A stretch of DNA of 22,398 nt from an uncultured Oscillospiraceae bacterium (GTDB lineage Bacteria > Bacillota > Clostridia > Oscillospirales > Acutalibacteraceae). This document shows, in pieces, positions 15,439 to 22,374 of this stretch. The notes beneath the pieces were generated by a model, which saw only the letters and a list, made by a program, of their open reading frames with translations, did not search any database and was not told the DNA's origin. The stretch's first letter is position 1. Each line of letters begins with the position of its first letter. The stretch covers positions 1 through 22,398 of the forward strand of contig URGJ01000023.1 in assembly GCA_900547445.1 (NCBI GenBank). Direction: 5' to 3'. The translations under genes were made by a program, and so were the position numbers.

Positions 15439-15633
15439 ATGAAAAAAACAATCTCTGTACCCGATATGCACTGCGAAGCCTGTGTAAAACGCATAACAAA
15501 CGCTCTTAACGCGGCGGGGCTTAAATTTACGGTATCGCTCGAAAACAAAACCGTTACTATAGACGGCTGCGAGCATTGCCTTAAAACCGCCCTTTCGGAG
15601 CTTTCCGATTTAGGCTTTACTCCTACGGTATAA
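15439..15633 (+). CDS. copZ: Copper chaperone CopZ (heavy-metal-associated domain)
   Basis: This 64 aa cytoplasmic metallochaperone has a single HMA ferredoxin-like fold and should pass Cu(I) to CopA. The copper site is DMHCEAC (C12, C15). Unusually it has a second Cys pair in the middle, GCEHC (C44, C47), where a typical CopZ has none. The ribosome site GAGG lies 10 bases after csoR. As last gene of the copA operon it is under the same CsoR control. It could instead be a more general soft-metal HMA protein, but the context makes copper by far the likeliest cargo. Confidence 0.93.
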   Translation: MKKTISVPDMHCEACVKRITNALNAAGLKFTVSLENKTVTIDGCEHCLKTALSELSDLGFTPTV

Positions 15634-15657
15634 TAGTGATTAAATATTCACAAAATA

Positions 15658-15694
15658 AACCGCCTCACCTTAAAATCAAAGTGAGACGGTTTTT
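15658..15694 (+). terminator. Bidirectional terminator between copZ and metA
   Basis: AACCG-C-CTCAC (15658-15668) pairs with GTGAG-A-CGGTT (15681-15691), 10 bp with one mismatch. On the + strand a run of six T follows; on the - strand the stem runs into TTTATTTTG. It ends the copper operon and the convergent minD-to-metA transcript. Confidence 0.9.
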
Positions 15695-15700
15695 TATACC

Positions 15701-16618
15701 CTATTTAATTTCATTTATATCATACGGAGTAGTTTGATATACAAAATAATTTAGCCAGTTTGAATAGAGCAGATTAGCGTGCGAGCGCCAAGTGACAAGG
15801 GGCGGCTTTTCGGGATTGTCGTCAGGGAAATAGTTTTTAGGGATTTCTATCGGCTTGCCCTCGCTTTTATCGCGGAAATACTCGGCGGCAAGCGTGCCCG
15901 CGTCATATTCCGAATGACCCGTTATGAAAATCTGTCTTCCTTTTTCGGTCATAACGGCATACACGCCCGTTTCCTCGGAGGATGCCAATATCCTAAGCTC
16001 GGGTACAGCCTTTATATCTTCGGTCTTAACGGTGGTGTGGCGGGACTGCGGCACCATAAAGGTATCGTCAAATCCGCGAAGCAGTATAGACCGCTTATAG
16101 TCAGCCTTAGTCGGGAAAACCCCGAACAGCTTTTTAGGAAGTGTGTATTTTTTAATTCCGAAATGGTAATAAAGCCCCGCCTGCGCGCCCCAGCAGATGT
16201 GAAATGTGCTGTGAACGTGGGTCTTGCTCCACTCCATTATCTCGCAAAGCTCCTCCCAGTACTCGACCTCTTCAAATTTGAGCAGCTCGACAGGCGCGCC
16301 TGTTATAATCATACCGTCAAAGGTGTGGTTTTTAACGTCATCAAAGGTTTTGTAAAAGGCGAAAAGATGCTCCGCGGAGGTGTTTTTGGACTTATGGCTC
16401 TTGGTGTGAATAAGCTCCAAATCGACCTGCAGCGGCGAGTTACCGAGCAAGCGGGAAAGCTGTGTTTCGGTCTCGATTTTTTTAGGCATAAGATTAAGGA
16501 GCAGTATTTTAAGCGGACGAATATCCTGCGTTATAGCCCTTGTTTCGGTCATAACGAAGATATTTTCGTTGTTAAGGGTTTTTACCGCGGGTAAATCGTT
16601 AGGTATTTTAATAGGCAT
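15701..16618 (-). CDS. metA: Homoserine O-acetyltransferase (MetA family)
   Basis: MetA activates homoserine for methionine synthesis. The 305 aa protein has the class I glutamine amidotransferase-like fold with catalytic Cys142 (HICWGAQAG), His235 and Glu237 (GHSEYD), numbered as in the family. Position 111 is Glu (TGAPVE). In the B. cereus enzyme Glu111 goes with acetyl-CoA, while Gly111 goes with succinyl-CoA in E. coli MetA, so this is predicted to be an acetyltransferase even though many databases would label it succinyltransferase. It lies 5 bases after metY with only a weak AAAG ribosome site, suggesting translational coupling. It is the last gene of the right-hand operon. No SAM riboswitch is present. 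Confidence 0.96.
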   Translation of the reverse strand: MPIKIPNDLPAVKTLNNENIFVMTETRAITQDIRPLKILLLNLMPKKIETETQLSRLLGNSPLQVDLELIHTKSHKSKNTSAEHLFAFYKTFDDVKNHTFDGMIITGAPVELLKFEEVEYWEELCEIMEWSKTHVHSTFHICWGAQAGLYYHFGIKKYTLPKKLFGVFPTKADYKRSILLRGFDDTFMVPQSRHTTVKTEDIKAVPELRILASSEETGVYAVMTEKGRQIFITGHSEYDAGTLAAEYFRDKSEGKPIEIPKNYFPDDNPEKPPLVTWRSHANLLYSNWLNYFVYQTTPYDINEIK

Positions 16619-16623
16619 AATCT

Positions 16624-17913
16624 TTATTTACCGATACAGTCGAGCGCCTGCTTGATATCGGCTACTAAATCCTCCGCGCTTTCGAGTCCGCAGGAAAGCC
16701 TTACAAGGTCGGACGGAACGCCCGCCGCAGTAAGCTCCTCCTCTGTCATCTGGCGGTGGGTAGAGCTTGCGGGGTGCAGACAGCAGGTGCGCGCGTCGGC
16801 AACATGGGTTTCGATTGCGGCAATCTTGAGGTTTTTCATAAAGATCTCCGCCGCTTTTCTGCCACCCTTTAAGCCAAAGCTTACAACGCCCGTGGTGCCG
16901 TTCGGCATATATTTTTTCGCGCTTTCATAGTATTTATCGCCCTCTAATCCGGGGTAAACAACATAGGCAATCCTATCATCGGCATTAATCGCCTTTGCAA
17001 CCGCCAGCGCGTTTTCGCAATGTCTCGCCATTCTTACGTGCAGGCTTTCAAGCCCTAAATTTAAGATAAACGCGCTCTGCGGCGACTGAACCGAACCAAA
17101 ATCCCGCATAAGCTGAACGGTAGCCTTTGTGATATATGCTCCCTCAATACCGAAACGCTCTGTATATGTAACGCCGTGGTAGCTGTCATCAGGAGTGCAA
17201 AGCCCGGGGTATTTTTCGGGATACCTTGTCCAATCGAATTTGCCCGAATCTACAATACAGCCGCCGACCGCCGCACCGTGACCGTCCATATACTTTGTGG
17301 TGGAGTGGGTCACAATGTCCGCTCCCCACTCAAAGGGACGGCAGTTTACAGGGGTCGCAAAGGTATTATCCACAATAAGCGGAACGCCGTGGGCGTGGGC
17401 GGCATTAGAGAACTTATCAAAATCAAGCACCGTAAGGGCGGGGTTTGCGATGGTCTCTCCGAAAATCGCCTTGGTGTTGGGTCTGAAAGCGGCGTCAAGC
17501 TCTTCCTTTGTGCAGTCGGGCGAAACAAAGGTAAAATCAATGCCCATTCGCTTCATTGTAACCGCAAAGAGGTTATATGTACCGCCGTAAATAGTGGAAG
17601 AAGATACTATATGGTCGCCGCAGGAGGCAATATTAAATATCGCGTAAAAGGACGCCGCCTGACCCGACGAGGTAAGCATTGCGGCTGTACCGCCCTCTAA
17701 CTCGCAGATTTTAGCCGCCACGGTATCGCAGGTGGGGTTTTGCAGGCGGGAGTAAAAATATCCGCTCGCCTCCAAATCAAAAAGCTTGCCCATATCCTCG
17801 CTGGTGGCGTATTTAAATGTGGTACTCTGGATTATCGGTATCTGTCTCGGTTCGCCGTTTCCCGGGGTATATCCGCCCTGAACGCAAACGGTGTCCCTAT
17901 TCCAATTATTCAT
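16624..17913 (-). CDS. metY: O-acetylhomoserine sulfhydrylase (MetY)
   Basis: MetY is a cytoplasmic PLP enzyme of the Cys/Met metabolism family that makes homocysteine from O-acetylhomoserine and sulfide. Its 429 aa length fits MetY rather than the shorter cystathionine gamma-synthase. Visible are SGYFYSRLQNPT, the PLP-ring segment TSSGQAASFYAI, VDNTFATP and the Schiff-base lysine K207 in THSTTKYMDGHG; DARTCCLHPASSTHRQMTEE is the usual C-terminal substrate-site motif. It starts at ATG 17913 with GGAGTGA, 21 bases after aspS. With metA next, it completes a direct-sulfhydrylation route. No SAM riboswitch or T-box precedes it. Confidence 0.97.
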   Translation of the reverse strand: MNNWNRDTVCVQGGYTPGNGEPRQIPIIQSTTFKYATSEDMGKLFDLEASGYFYSRLQNPTCDTVAAKICELEGGTAAMLTSSGQAASFYAIFNIASCGDHIVSSSTIYGGTYNLFAVTMKRMGIDFTFVSPDCTKEELDAAFRPNTKAIFGETIANPALTVLDFDKFSNAAHAHGVPLIVDNTFATPVNCRPFEWGADIVTHSTTKYMDGHGAAVGGCIVDSGKFDWTRYPEKYPGLCTPDDSYHGVTYTERFGIEGAYITKATVQLMRDFGSVQSPQSAFILNLGLESLHVRMARHCENALAVAKAINADDRIAYVVYPGLEGDKYYESAKKYMPNGTTGVVSFGLKGGRKAAEIFMKNLKIAAIETHVADARTCCLHPASSTHRQMTEEELTAAGVPSDLVRLSCGLESAEDLVADIKQALDCIGK

Positions 17914-17934
17914 ATATAAATCACTCCGTCGAAA

Positions 17935-19719
17935 TTATTCATCCTTTGCCGTTACGGCAATAGCAAGCTCGCAAAGCTGTTTTTCGTCAACCTGTGACGG
18001 CGCGCCCGACATAAGCTCCGAGGAATTGGATACCTTCGGGAAGGCGACCACGTCGCGCAGATTGTCACAGCCGCACATAAGCATTGTAAGGCGGTCAAGC
18101 CCTATGCCCATTCCGCCGTGAGGCGGTGCGCCGTACTTAAAGGCGTCGGTCAAGAAGCCGAACTTCTGATATGCCTCCTCATCCGAAAGCCCCAGCGCTT
18201 TAAACATATGCTTTTGAAGTTCGGGGTCGGTGATACGGATAGAGCCTGACGACAGCTCAATGCCGTTAAGCACAAGGTCGTACGCATCGGCAAAGACCTT
18301 TTCAGGGGCGTTGTCGAGGTACTGTATGCACTCGTCAAGCGGTTTTGTAAAGGGGTGGTGCATTGCGTCCCAGTTGCCTGTTTCCTCGTTGTACTCAAAG
18401 AACGGGAACTCGGTTATCCAAAGGAAATTGAACTGTTCGGGGATAATGTCAAGCCGCTTTGCAACGGTAAGGCGCAAAGCGCCCAGAACCGAAAGCACGG
18501 TCTTTTTGCGGTCGGCGACAATAAGCACAACGTCGCCCTTTTCGGCTCCCGTGCGCTCGTAAATAGCCTTTAATTCGTCCTCGGTCATAAACTTTGCAAA
18601 GGAGCAGGAGGGAGTATCCTCCACCCAGCGGATAAAGGCAAGGCCCTTTGCGCCTATGCCCTTTGCCTCCTCGGTAAGCTTGTCGATTTCCTTTCTGGTA
18701 TAAACACCCGCGGCGTTTTTTGCGGTAATCGCTCTTACGGTTCCGCCGTTTTTGACCGTATCGGCAAACACGCCGAAGCCGCAGTTTTCTACAATATCCG
18801 ACAAATCCTTTATCTTCATATCAAAGCGGGTGTCGGGTTTATCAGAGCCGTAATTCTCCATAGCCTCGGTGTAGGTAAGTCTCGGCAGAGGCGTGGGAAT
18901 ATCAAGATCAAGCACATCCTTAAACAGACGCTTGACATACCCCTCGGCAACCGCGAAAACGTCCTCCTTTTCAACAAAAGACATCTCAAGGTCAATCTGC
19001 GTAAACTCGGGCTGACGGTCGGCTCTCAAATCCTCGTCACGGTAACAGCGGGCGATCTGCATATAGCGGTCAAAGCCCGACAGCATAAGCAACTGCTTAT
19101 AAAGCTGAGGTGACTGCGGCAGGGCAAAAAAGCTTCCCTTATGAACACGTGAGGGCACAAGATAATCGCGCGCGCCCTCGGGTGTGGATTTAATAAGGGT
19201 CGGGGTCTCAATCTCAATAAACCCGTTCTCGTCAAAATAGTCGCGGGTCACCTTTGCTATCTTATGGCGCATTAAAATATTGCGCTGTAACGGCGCGCGT
19301 CGCAGGTCAAGATAGCGGTATTTAAGCCGTAATTCCTCCTTAGCGGCGGAATCGGGCAATATTTCAAAGGGCGGGGTTTCCGACTCACCCAGTATTTTAA
19401 GCTCATAGGTCTCAATTTCGATTTCGCCCGTCGGGATTTCGGTGTTGACAGAGGAGCGCATACGCACCTTTCCCTTTGCCATAACTACAAACTCACTGCG
19501 AAGCATACCCGCCTTTTCAAAAACGGCGGGGTCGGTGGTATCGTCAAAGGCAAGCTGAATAATTCCGCTGCGGTCGCGGAGGTCTACGAAAATAAGTCCG
19601 CCTAAATCGCGCTGACGCTGTACCCAGCCTGCGACCACTACCTGCTCGCCGATTTTTTCCTTAGTAAGCTCACCGCAGTAGTCGGTGCGCTTCATTCCGT
19701 TCATTCTGTCAAGCTTCAA
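17935..19719 (-). CDS. aspS: Aspartyl-tRNA synthetase
   Basis: AspRS is a class IIb enzyme that charges tRNA-Asp. The 594 aa protein has the bacterial layout: N-terminal OB-fold anticodon domain (about 15-105), class II catalytic core with motif 2 (ARCYRDEDLRADRQPEFTQI then DLEMSF), an inserted GAD domain (about 290-400), and motif 3 GMGIGLDRLTML. Residue 39 in RDLGGL is Leu rather than the His seen in some non-discriminating AspRSs, which hints at a tRNA-Asp-specific enzyme. The start is TTG 19719, 7 bases after AGAGGTG; the ATG at 19704 would be 22 bases away and is less likely. It follows hisS by 53 bases. No T-box leader. Confidence 0.97.
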   Translation of the reverse strand: MKLDRMNGMKRTDYCGELTKEKIGEQVVVAGWVQRQRDLGGLIFVDLRDRSGIIQLAFDDTTDPAVFEKAGMLRSEFVVMAKGKVRMRSSVNTEIPTGEIEIETYELKILGESETPPFEILPDSAAKEELRLKYRYLDLRRAPLQRNILMRHKIAKVTRDYFDENGFIEIETPTLIKSTPEGARDYLVPSRVHKGSFFALPQSPQLYKQLLMLSGFDRYMQIARCYRDEDLRADRQPEFTQIDLEMSFVEKEDVFAVAEGYVKRLFKDVLDLDIPTPLPRLTYTEAMENYGSDKPDTRFDMKIKDLSDIVENCGFGVFADTVKNGGTVRAITAKNAAGVYTRKEIDKLTEEAKGIGAKGLAFIRWVEDTPSCSFAKFMTEDELKAIYERTGAEKGDVVLIVADRKKTVLSVLGALRLTVAKRLDIIPEQFNFLWITEFPFFEYNEETGNWDAMHHPFTKPLDECIQYLDNAPEKVFADAYDLVLNGIELSSGSIRITDPELQKHMFKALGLSDEEAYQKFGFLTDAFKYGAPPHGGMGIGLDRLTMLMCGCDNLRDVVAFPKVSNSSELMSGAPSQVDEKQLCELAIAVTAKDE

Positions 19720-19748
19720 AATAGAACACCTCTTAAAAAATTCAAACA

Positions 19749-19766
19749 GGCGGCCGCAAGACCGCC
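19749..19766 (-). other. Intercistronic hairpin between hisS and aspS
   Basis: GGCGG (19749-19753) pairs with CCGCC (19762-19766) around an 8-base loop. On the - strand TGTTTGAATTTTTT follows, but the T run begins 8 bases after the stem. This is at best a weak attenuator or an mRNA stability element. Confidence 0.35.
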
Positions 19767-19772
19767 GAAGTA

Positions 19773-21083
19773 TTATTCATTTAATATAGAATCCGCAAGC
19801 TCGTTTAAGGCGGAGGAATTAAGCGCCTTAAAAAGTGCGTCTGACAGGTCGGCAAGAGTAATTTCGCGCTTTTCGCCGTCCTTCATATTTTTAAGCACAG
19901 CTTTGCCCGTGGAGAGCTCATCATCGCCTAAAACCATGGAAAACGCCGCGCCGATTTTATCCGCAAACTTCATCTGCGCCTTTAGTCCCCTGCCGCAAAT
20001 ATCGGTCTCAACCTTAAAGCCGTCCTTGCGGAGACTTGATACAAGCTCGGTCGCCTTTAGCGCGGCTTCCTTGCCCATAGCGGCGACATAAAGGTCGCAG
20101 GAGTTGTTTTTTGGAAGTTTTGTTCCCTGAGCCTCTAAAAGGAGCATAATGCGCTCAATACCCATTGCAAAGCCGAGGGACGGAACTTGGGGTCCGCCCA
20201 TTTGAGAAATAAGTCCGTCATATCTTCCGCCGCCGCAGACGGTCGACTGTGCGCCTATCTCGCCCGAAACAAACTCAAAAACCGTGCGGGTATAATAATC
20301 AAGCCCTCTAACAATATGGGGGTTTACGGTAAATTTAATTCCCGCGGCGGTAAGGTGCTTCTGCACCGTTTCAAAATGCTCTCGGCAGTCGTCGCAAAGG
20401 TAATCGGTCACAACAGGCGCTCCCGCGGCGATTTTACTGCAAACGGGCGACTTGCAGTCGAGTATTCTCATCGGGTTGCGTTCAAGCCTGTCCTTACAGG
20501 TATCGCACAGCTCGTCTATATGCGCCTTAAAATAATCCTTTAGCGCCGCGACATAGTCCTTGCGGCATTCGGGACAGCCGATCGAATTGATTTCAAGCGA
20601 TATTTTTTCAATACCAATGGACTCTAACACCTGACCCGCAAGAGCGATAACCTCTGCGTCGGCGTTAGGCTCAGCCGCGCCGATACATTCAACACCGAAC
20701 TGATGGAACTCCCGCAGTCTGCCCGCCTGCGGCTTTTCGTAGCGGTAACATCCGCCGACATACGCCGCTTTTACGGGCAATGCCCCATTCACAAGCCCCT
20801 TTTCGACAGCACAGCGAATAACTCCCGCCGTAAACTCGGGGCGGAGCGTAATCGAACGCCCGCCCTTATCGTCAAAGGTATACATTTCCTTTTGAACAAC
20901 ATCGGTAGTGTCACCTACGCTGCGCAAAAACACCTCCGTATGCTCAAATACAGGTATACGGATTTCATTAAAACCGAAAAGGCGGGCGGTTTCAAGCATT
21001 TTGCCTTCTACAAACTGCCATTTATAGCTGTCCGACGGCAAAACATCGCCCGTACCCTTTACGGCGCGGTTAATTTCAGACAT
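19773..21083 (-). CDS. hisS: Histidyl-tRNA synthetase
   Basis: HisRS is a class II enzyme that charges tRNA-His. The 436 aa chain shows motif 1 region RIPVFEHTEVFLRSVG, TLRPEFTAGVIR, motif 2 GCYRYEKPQAGRLREFHQFG (111-130), the His-specific RGLDYYTRTVFE (259-270) with the catalytic Arg259, GGGRYDGL, motif 3 GFAMGIERIMLLL (304-316), and the C-terminal anticodon domain. The insertion domain carries four Cys pairs (C170/C173, C193/C196, C210/C215, C230/C233), suggesting bound metal. ATG 21083 has GGAG 9 bases ahead. It follows the mgsA-like gene by 18 bases and precedes aspS, the usual hisS-aspS order. No T-box lies in the short gap. Confidence 0.98.
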   Translation of the reverse strand: MSEINRAVKGTGDVLPSDSYKWQFVEGKMLETARLFGFNEIRIPVFEHTEVFLRSVGDTTDVVQKEMYTFDDKGGRSITLRPEFTAGVIRCAVEKGLVNGALPVKAAYVGGCYRYEKPQAGRLREFHQFGVECIGAAEPNADAEVIALAGQVLESIGIEKISLEINSIGCPECRKDYVAALKDYFKAHIDELCDTCKDRLERNPMRILDCKSPVCSKIAAGAPVVTDYLCDDCREHFETVQKHLTAAGIKFTVNPHIVRGLDYYTRTVFEFVSGEIGAQSTVCGGGRYDGLISQMGGPQVPSLGFAMGIERIMLLLEAQGTKLPKNNSCDLYVAAMGKEAALKATELVSSLRKDGFKVETDICGRGLKAQMKFADKIGAAFSMVLGDDELSTGKAVLKNMKDGEKREITLADLSDALFKALNSSALNELADSILNE

Positions 21084-21101
21084 AAAGAAAACTCCGAAAA
21101 A

Positions 21102-21506
21102 TTATTTATTGTTTTTTACAATCTCGCGCCAGTCAAGGTCGCCGCGTTCAAGCCCATGAATAAGCATTTCGGCGGTGGCAATATTGGTCGCAACGGGAAT
21201 GTTATGAACATCGCAAAGGCGCAGAAGCGCACGCTCGTCAGGCTCGTTGGGCTTAGGATTTAACGGGTCGCGGAACAGGAGAAGCAGATCAATTTCATCA
21301 CAGCCTATGCGCGAGGCGATCTGCTGTGCGCCTCCCTGCGAACCTCCTAAGAATTTGGTTATTTCAAGACCTGTCGCCTCAGACACCGTTTTCCCCGTGG
21401 CGCCTGTTGCAACAAGATTATACCTGCTTAAAATTCCGCAGTATGCTATGCAAAACTGCACCATAAGTTCTTTCTTGGCATCGTGAGCGATTAAGGCAAT
21501 AGTCAT
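21102..21506 (-). CDS. mgsA: Methylglyoxal synthase-like protein with altered active site
   Basis: This 134 aa protein has the methylglyoxal synthase (MGS) fold; the enzyme converts dihydroxyacetone phosphate to methylglyoxal and phosphate. Family features seen are IALIAHDAKK (H8, D9, K12), ATGATGKT, FRDPLN and LCDVHNIPVATNIATAE. Against the E. coli enzyme as I recall it, key residues differ: catalytic Asp71 (GGDQQ) is Ala60 (GGAQQ), His98 is Asn88 (PNEPD), and phosphate-loop Thr47 and Ser65 are Ala36 and Gly54. Asp101 is kept (D90). Activity is therefore doubtful. ATG 21506 is chosen for AAAGGA 9 bases upstream; an ATG at 21524 overlaps the minD-like stop. It sits between the minD-like gene and hisS. 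It may be a divergent enzyme or a ligand-binding MGS domain like those in CarB and PurH. Confidence 0.9.
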   Translation of the reverse strand: MTIALIAHDAKKELMVQFCIAYCGILSRYNLVATGATGKTVSEATGLEITKFLGGSQGGAQQIASRIGCDEIDLLLLFRDPLNPKPNEPDERALLRLCDVHNIPVATNIATAEMLIHGLERGDLDWREIVKNNK

Positions 21507-21520
21507 TTCAAAAAATCCTT

Positions 21521-22252
21521 TCATATTTTCTTAGGCTTTGGAAGTACTATGTATTCTCCGCATAGCCTTTTTGCAATTCTCGAAAATGCCGACATCGGCT
21601 TACCTTTCGGTTTTAGAGAATGTCTTACAGATAGCAGCATAAGCTCCTCGCTGTGAGGAATTATGCCTAAAAGCTGTAAACCCGCTTCGTCGATTATATC
21701 GTCAATATTACGGAAAAGCCGCCGCTTTACAAGACTGTAAGTAAAATTATTTATTATAAGGCGCGACGGACAGGACATTTCGGCAAGCTTTTCGCTTACC
21801 GCCGCGGCGTCACGCACAGATACAGGATCGGGTACGGCAACCGTTAAAAAGAGCGTTCCGTCAGGCAGAGAGTTATAAAGCGAAAAATCCATTCCCGCGG
21901 GAAAATCAAAGATTACCGCATCAAACTCTTTTGCCGCCTGTCTAACAAAAACGGAAAAGGAAAAGGCGTCAATATGCCCCACTTGAGCGGGCGCGGGAAC
22001 AAGGTAAAGTCCTTTAACATTTTCCGCTTCATAAACCGCGTCGTTCATTTCCCTGCCCATAAGTATATCCGATAAATCGAAAACCGCCGATTCGTCAGCG
22101 CCCAGCATTAAGTCAAGACATCTGAGCCCCTCGTCCATATCGACAAGCAGGGTCTTTTTATTAAGCTTTGTAAAGGCAAACGCCAAGCCCACCGAGACGG
22201 TAGACTTGCCGACTCCGCCCTTGCCGGATGTAACGGCATAAACCTGACCCAT
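21521..22252 (-). CDS. minD: MinD-like ATPase (deviant Walker A)
   Basis: This 243 aa MinD/ParA-superfamily ATPase has the deviant Walker A SGKGGVGKST (K11, K16), VDMDEGLRCLDLMLG (D38, D40) closely matching MinD, and a Walker B region VIFDFPAGMD. MinD places the division septum by dimerising on ATP, binding the membrane and recruiting MinC. After the last core helix (FSRIAKRLCGE) only about 11 residues remain (YIVLPKPKKI type), so the amphipathic membrane-targeting helix of typical MinD is not evident. No minC or minE lies downstream in the window. A minD gene near mgsA fits the clostridial mre-min-rodA-mgsA arrangement as I remember it. ATG 22252 has GAGG 11 bases upstream. A FlhG- or ParA-like role is possible. 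Confidence 0.85.
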   Translation of the reverse strand: MGQVYAVTSGKGGVGKSTVSVGLAFAFTKLNKKTLLVDMDEGLRCLDLMLGADESAVFDLSDILMGREMNDAVYEAENVKGLYLVPAPAQVGHIDAFSFSVFVRQAAKEFDAVIFDFPAGMDFSLYNSLPDGTLFLTVAVPDPVSVRDAAAVSEKLAEMSCPSRLIINNFTYSLVKRRLFRNIDDIIDEAGLQLLGIIPHSEELMLLSVRHSLKPKGKPMSAFSRIAKRLCGEYIVLPKPKKI

Positions 22253-22285
22253 ATTCCAAGCTACCTCATAATAATATTATTAATT

Positions 22286-22314
22286 ATTCTATCACAAATA
22301 GATTTTTTTGTCAA
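22286..22314 (-). promoter_or_regulatory. Sigma-A promoter of the minD-mgsA-hisS-aspS-metY-metA unit
   Basis: On the - strand a perfect TTGACA (22314-22309), a 17-base spacer and TAGAAT (22291-22286) lie ahead of the minD-like gene, giving a leader of about 27 bases, too short for a T-box or riboswitch. Beyond it, 22315-22398 is AT-rich with no gene seen. Confidence 0.8.
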
Positions 22315-22342
22315 TTTTATTTATTAGAAAAATAAGGTAAAA

Positions 22343-22374
22343 AACTGTAGGTTTACAATAGATATGTTACAGTT
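22343..22374. repeat. Inverted repeat near the right edge
   Basis: AACTGTA (22343-22349) and TACAGTT (22368-22374) are a perfect 7-base inverted repeat 18 bases apart, upstream of the minD-like promoter. It could be a regulator site or part of a neighbouring gene's signals beyond the window. Support is slight. Confidence 0.25.

Noticed and set aside
15779..16594. 271-codon open frame on the + strand
   Set aside because: Antisense to metA, which has all catalytic residues; no recognisable family motif or ribosome site.
20703..21263. 186-codon open frame on the + strand
   Set aside because: Antisense across hisS and the mgsA-like gene, both well supported.
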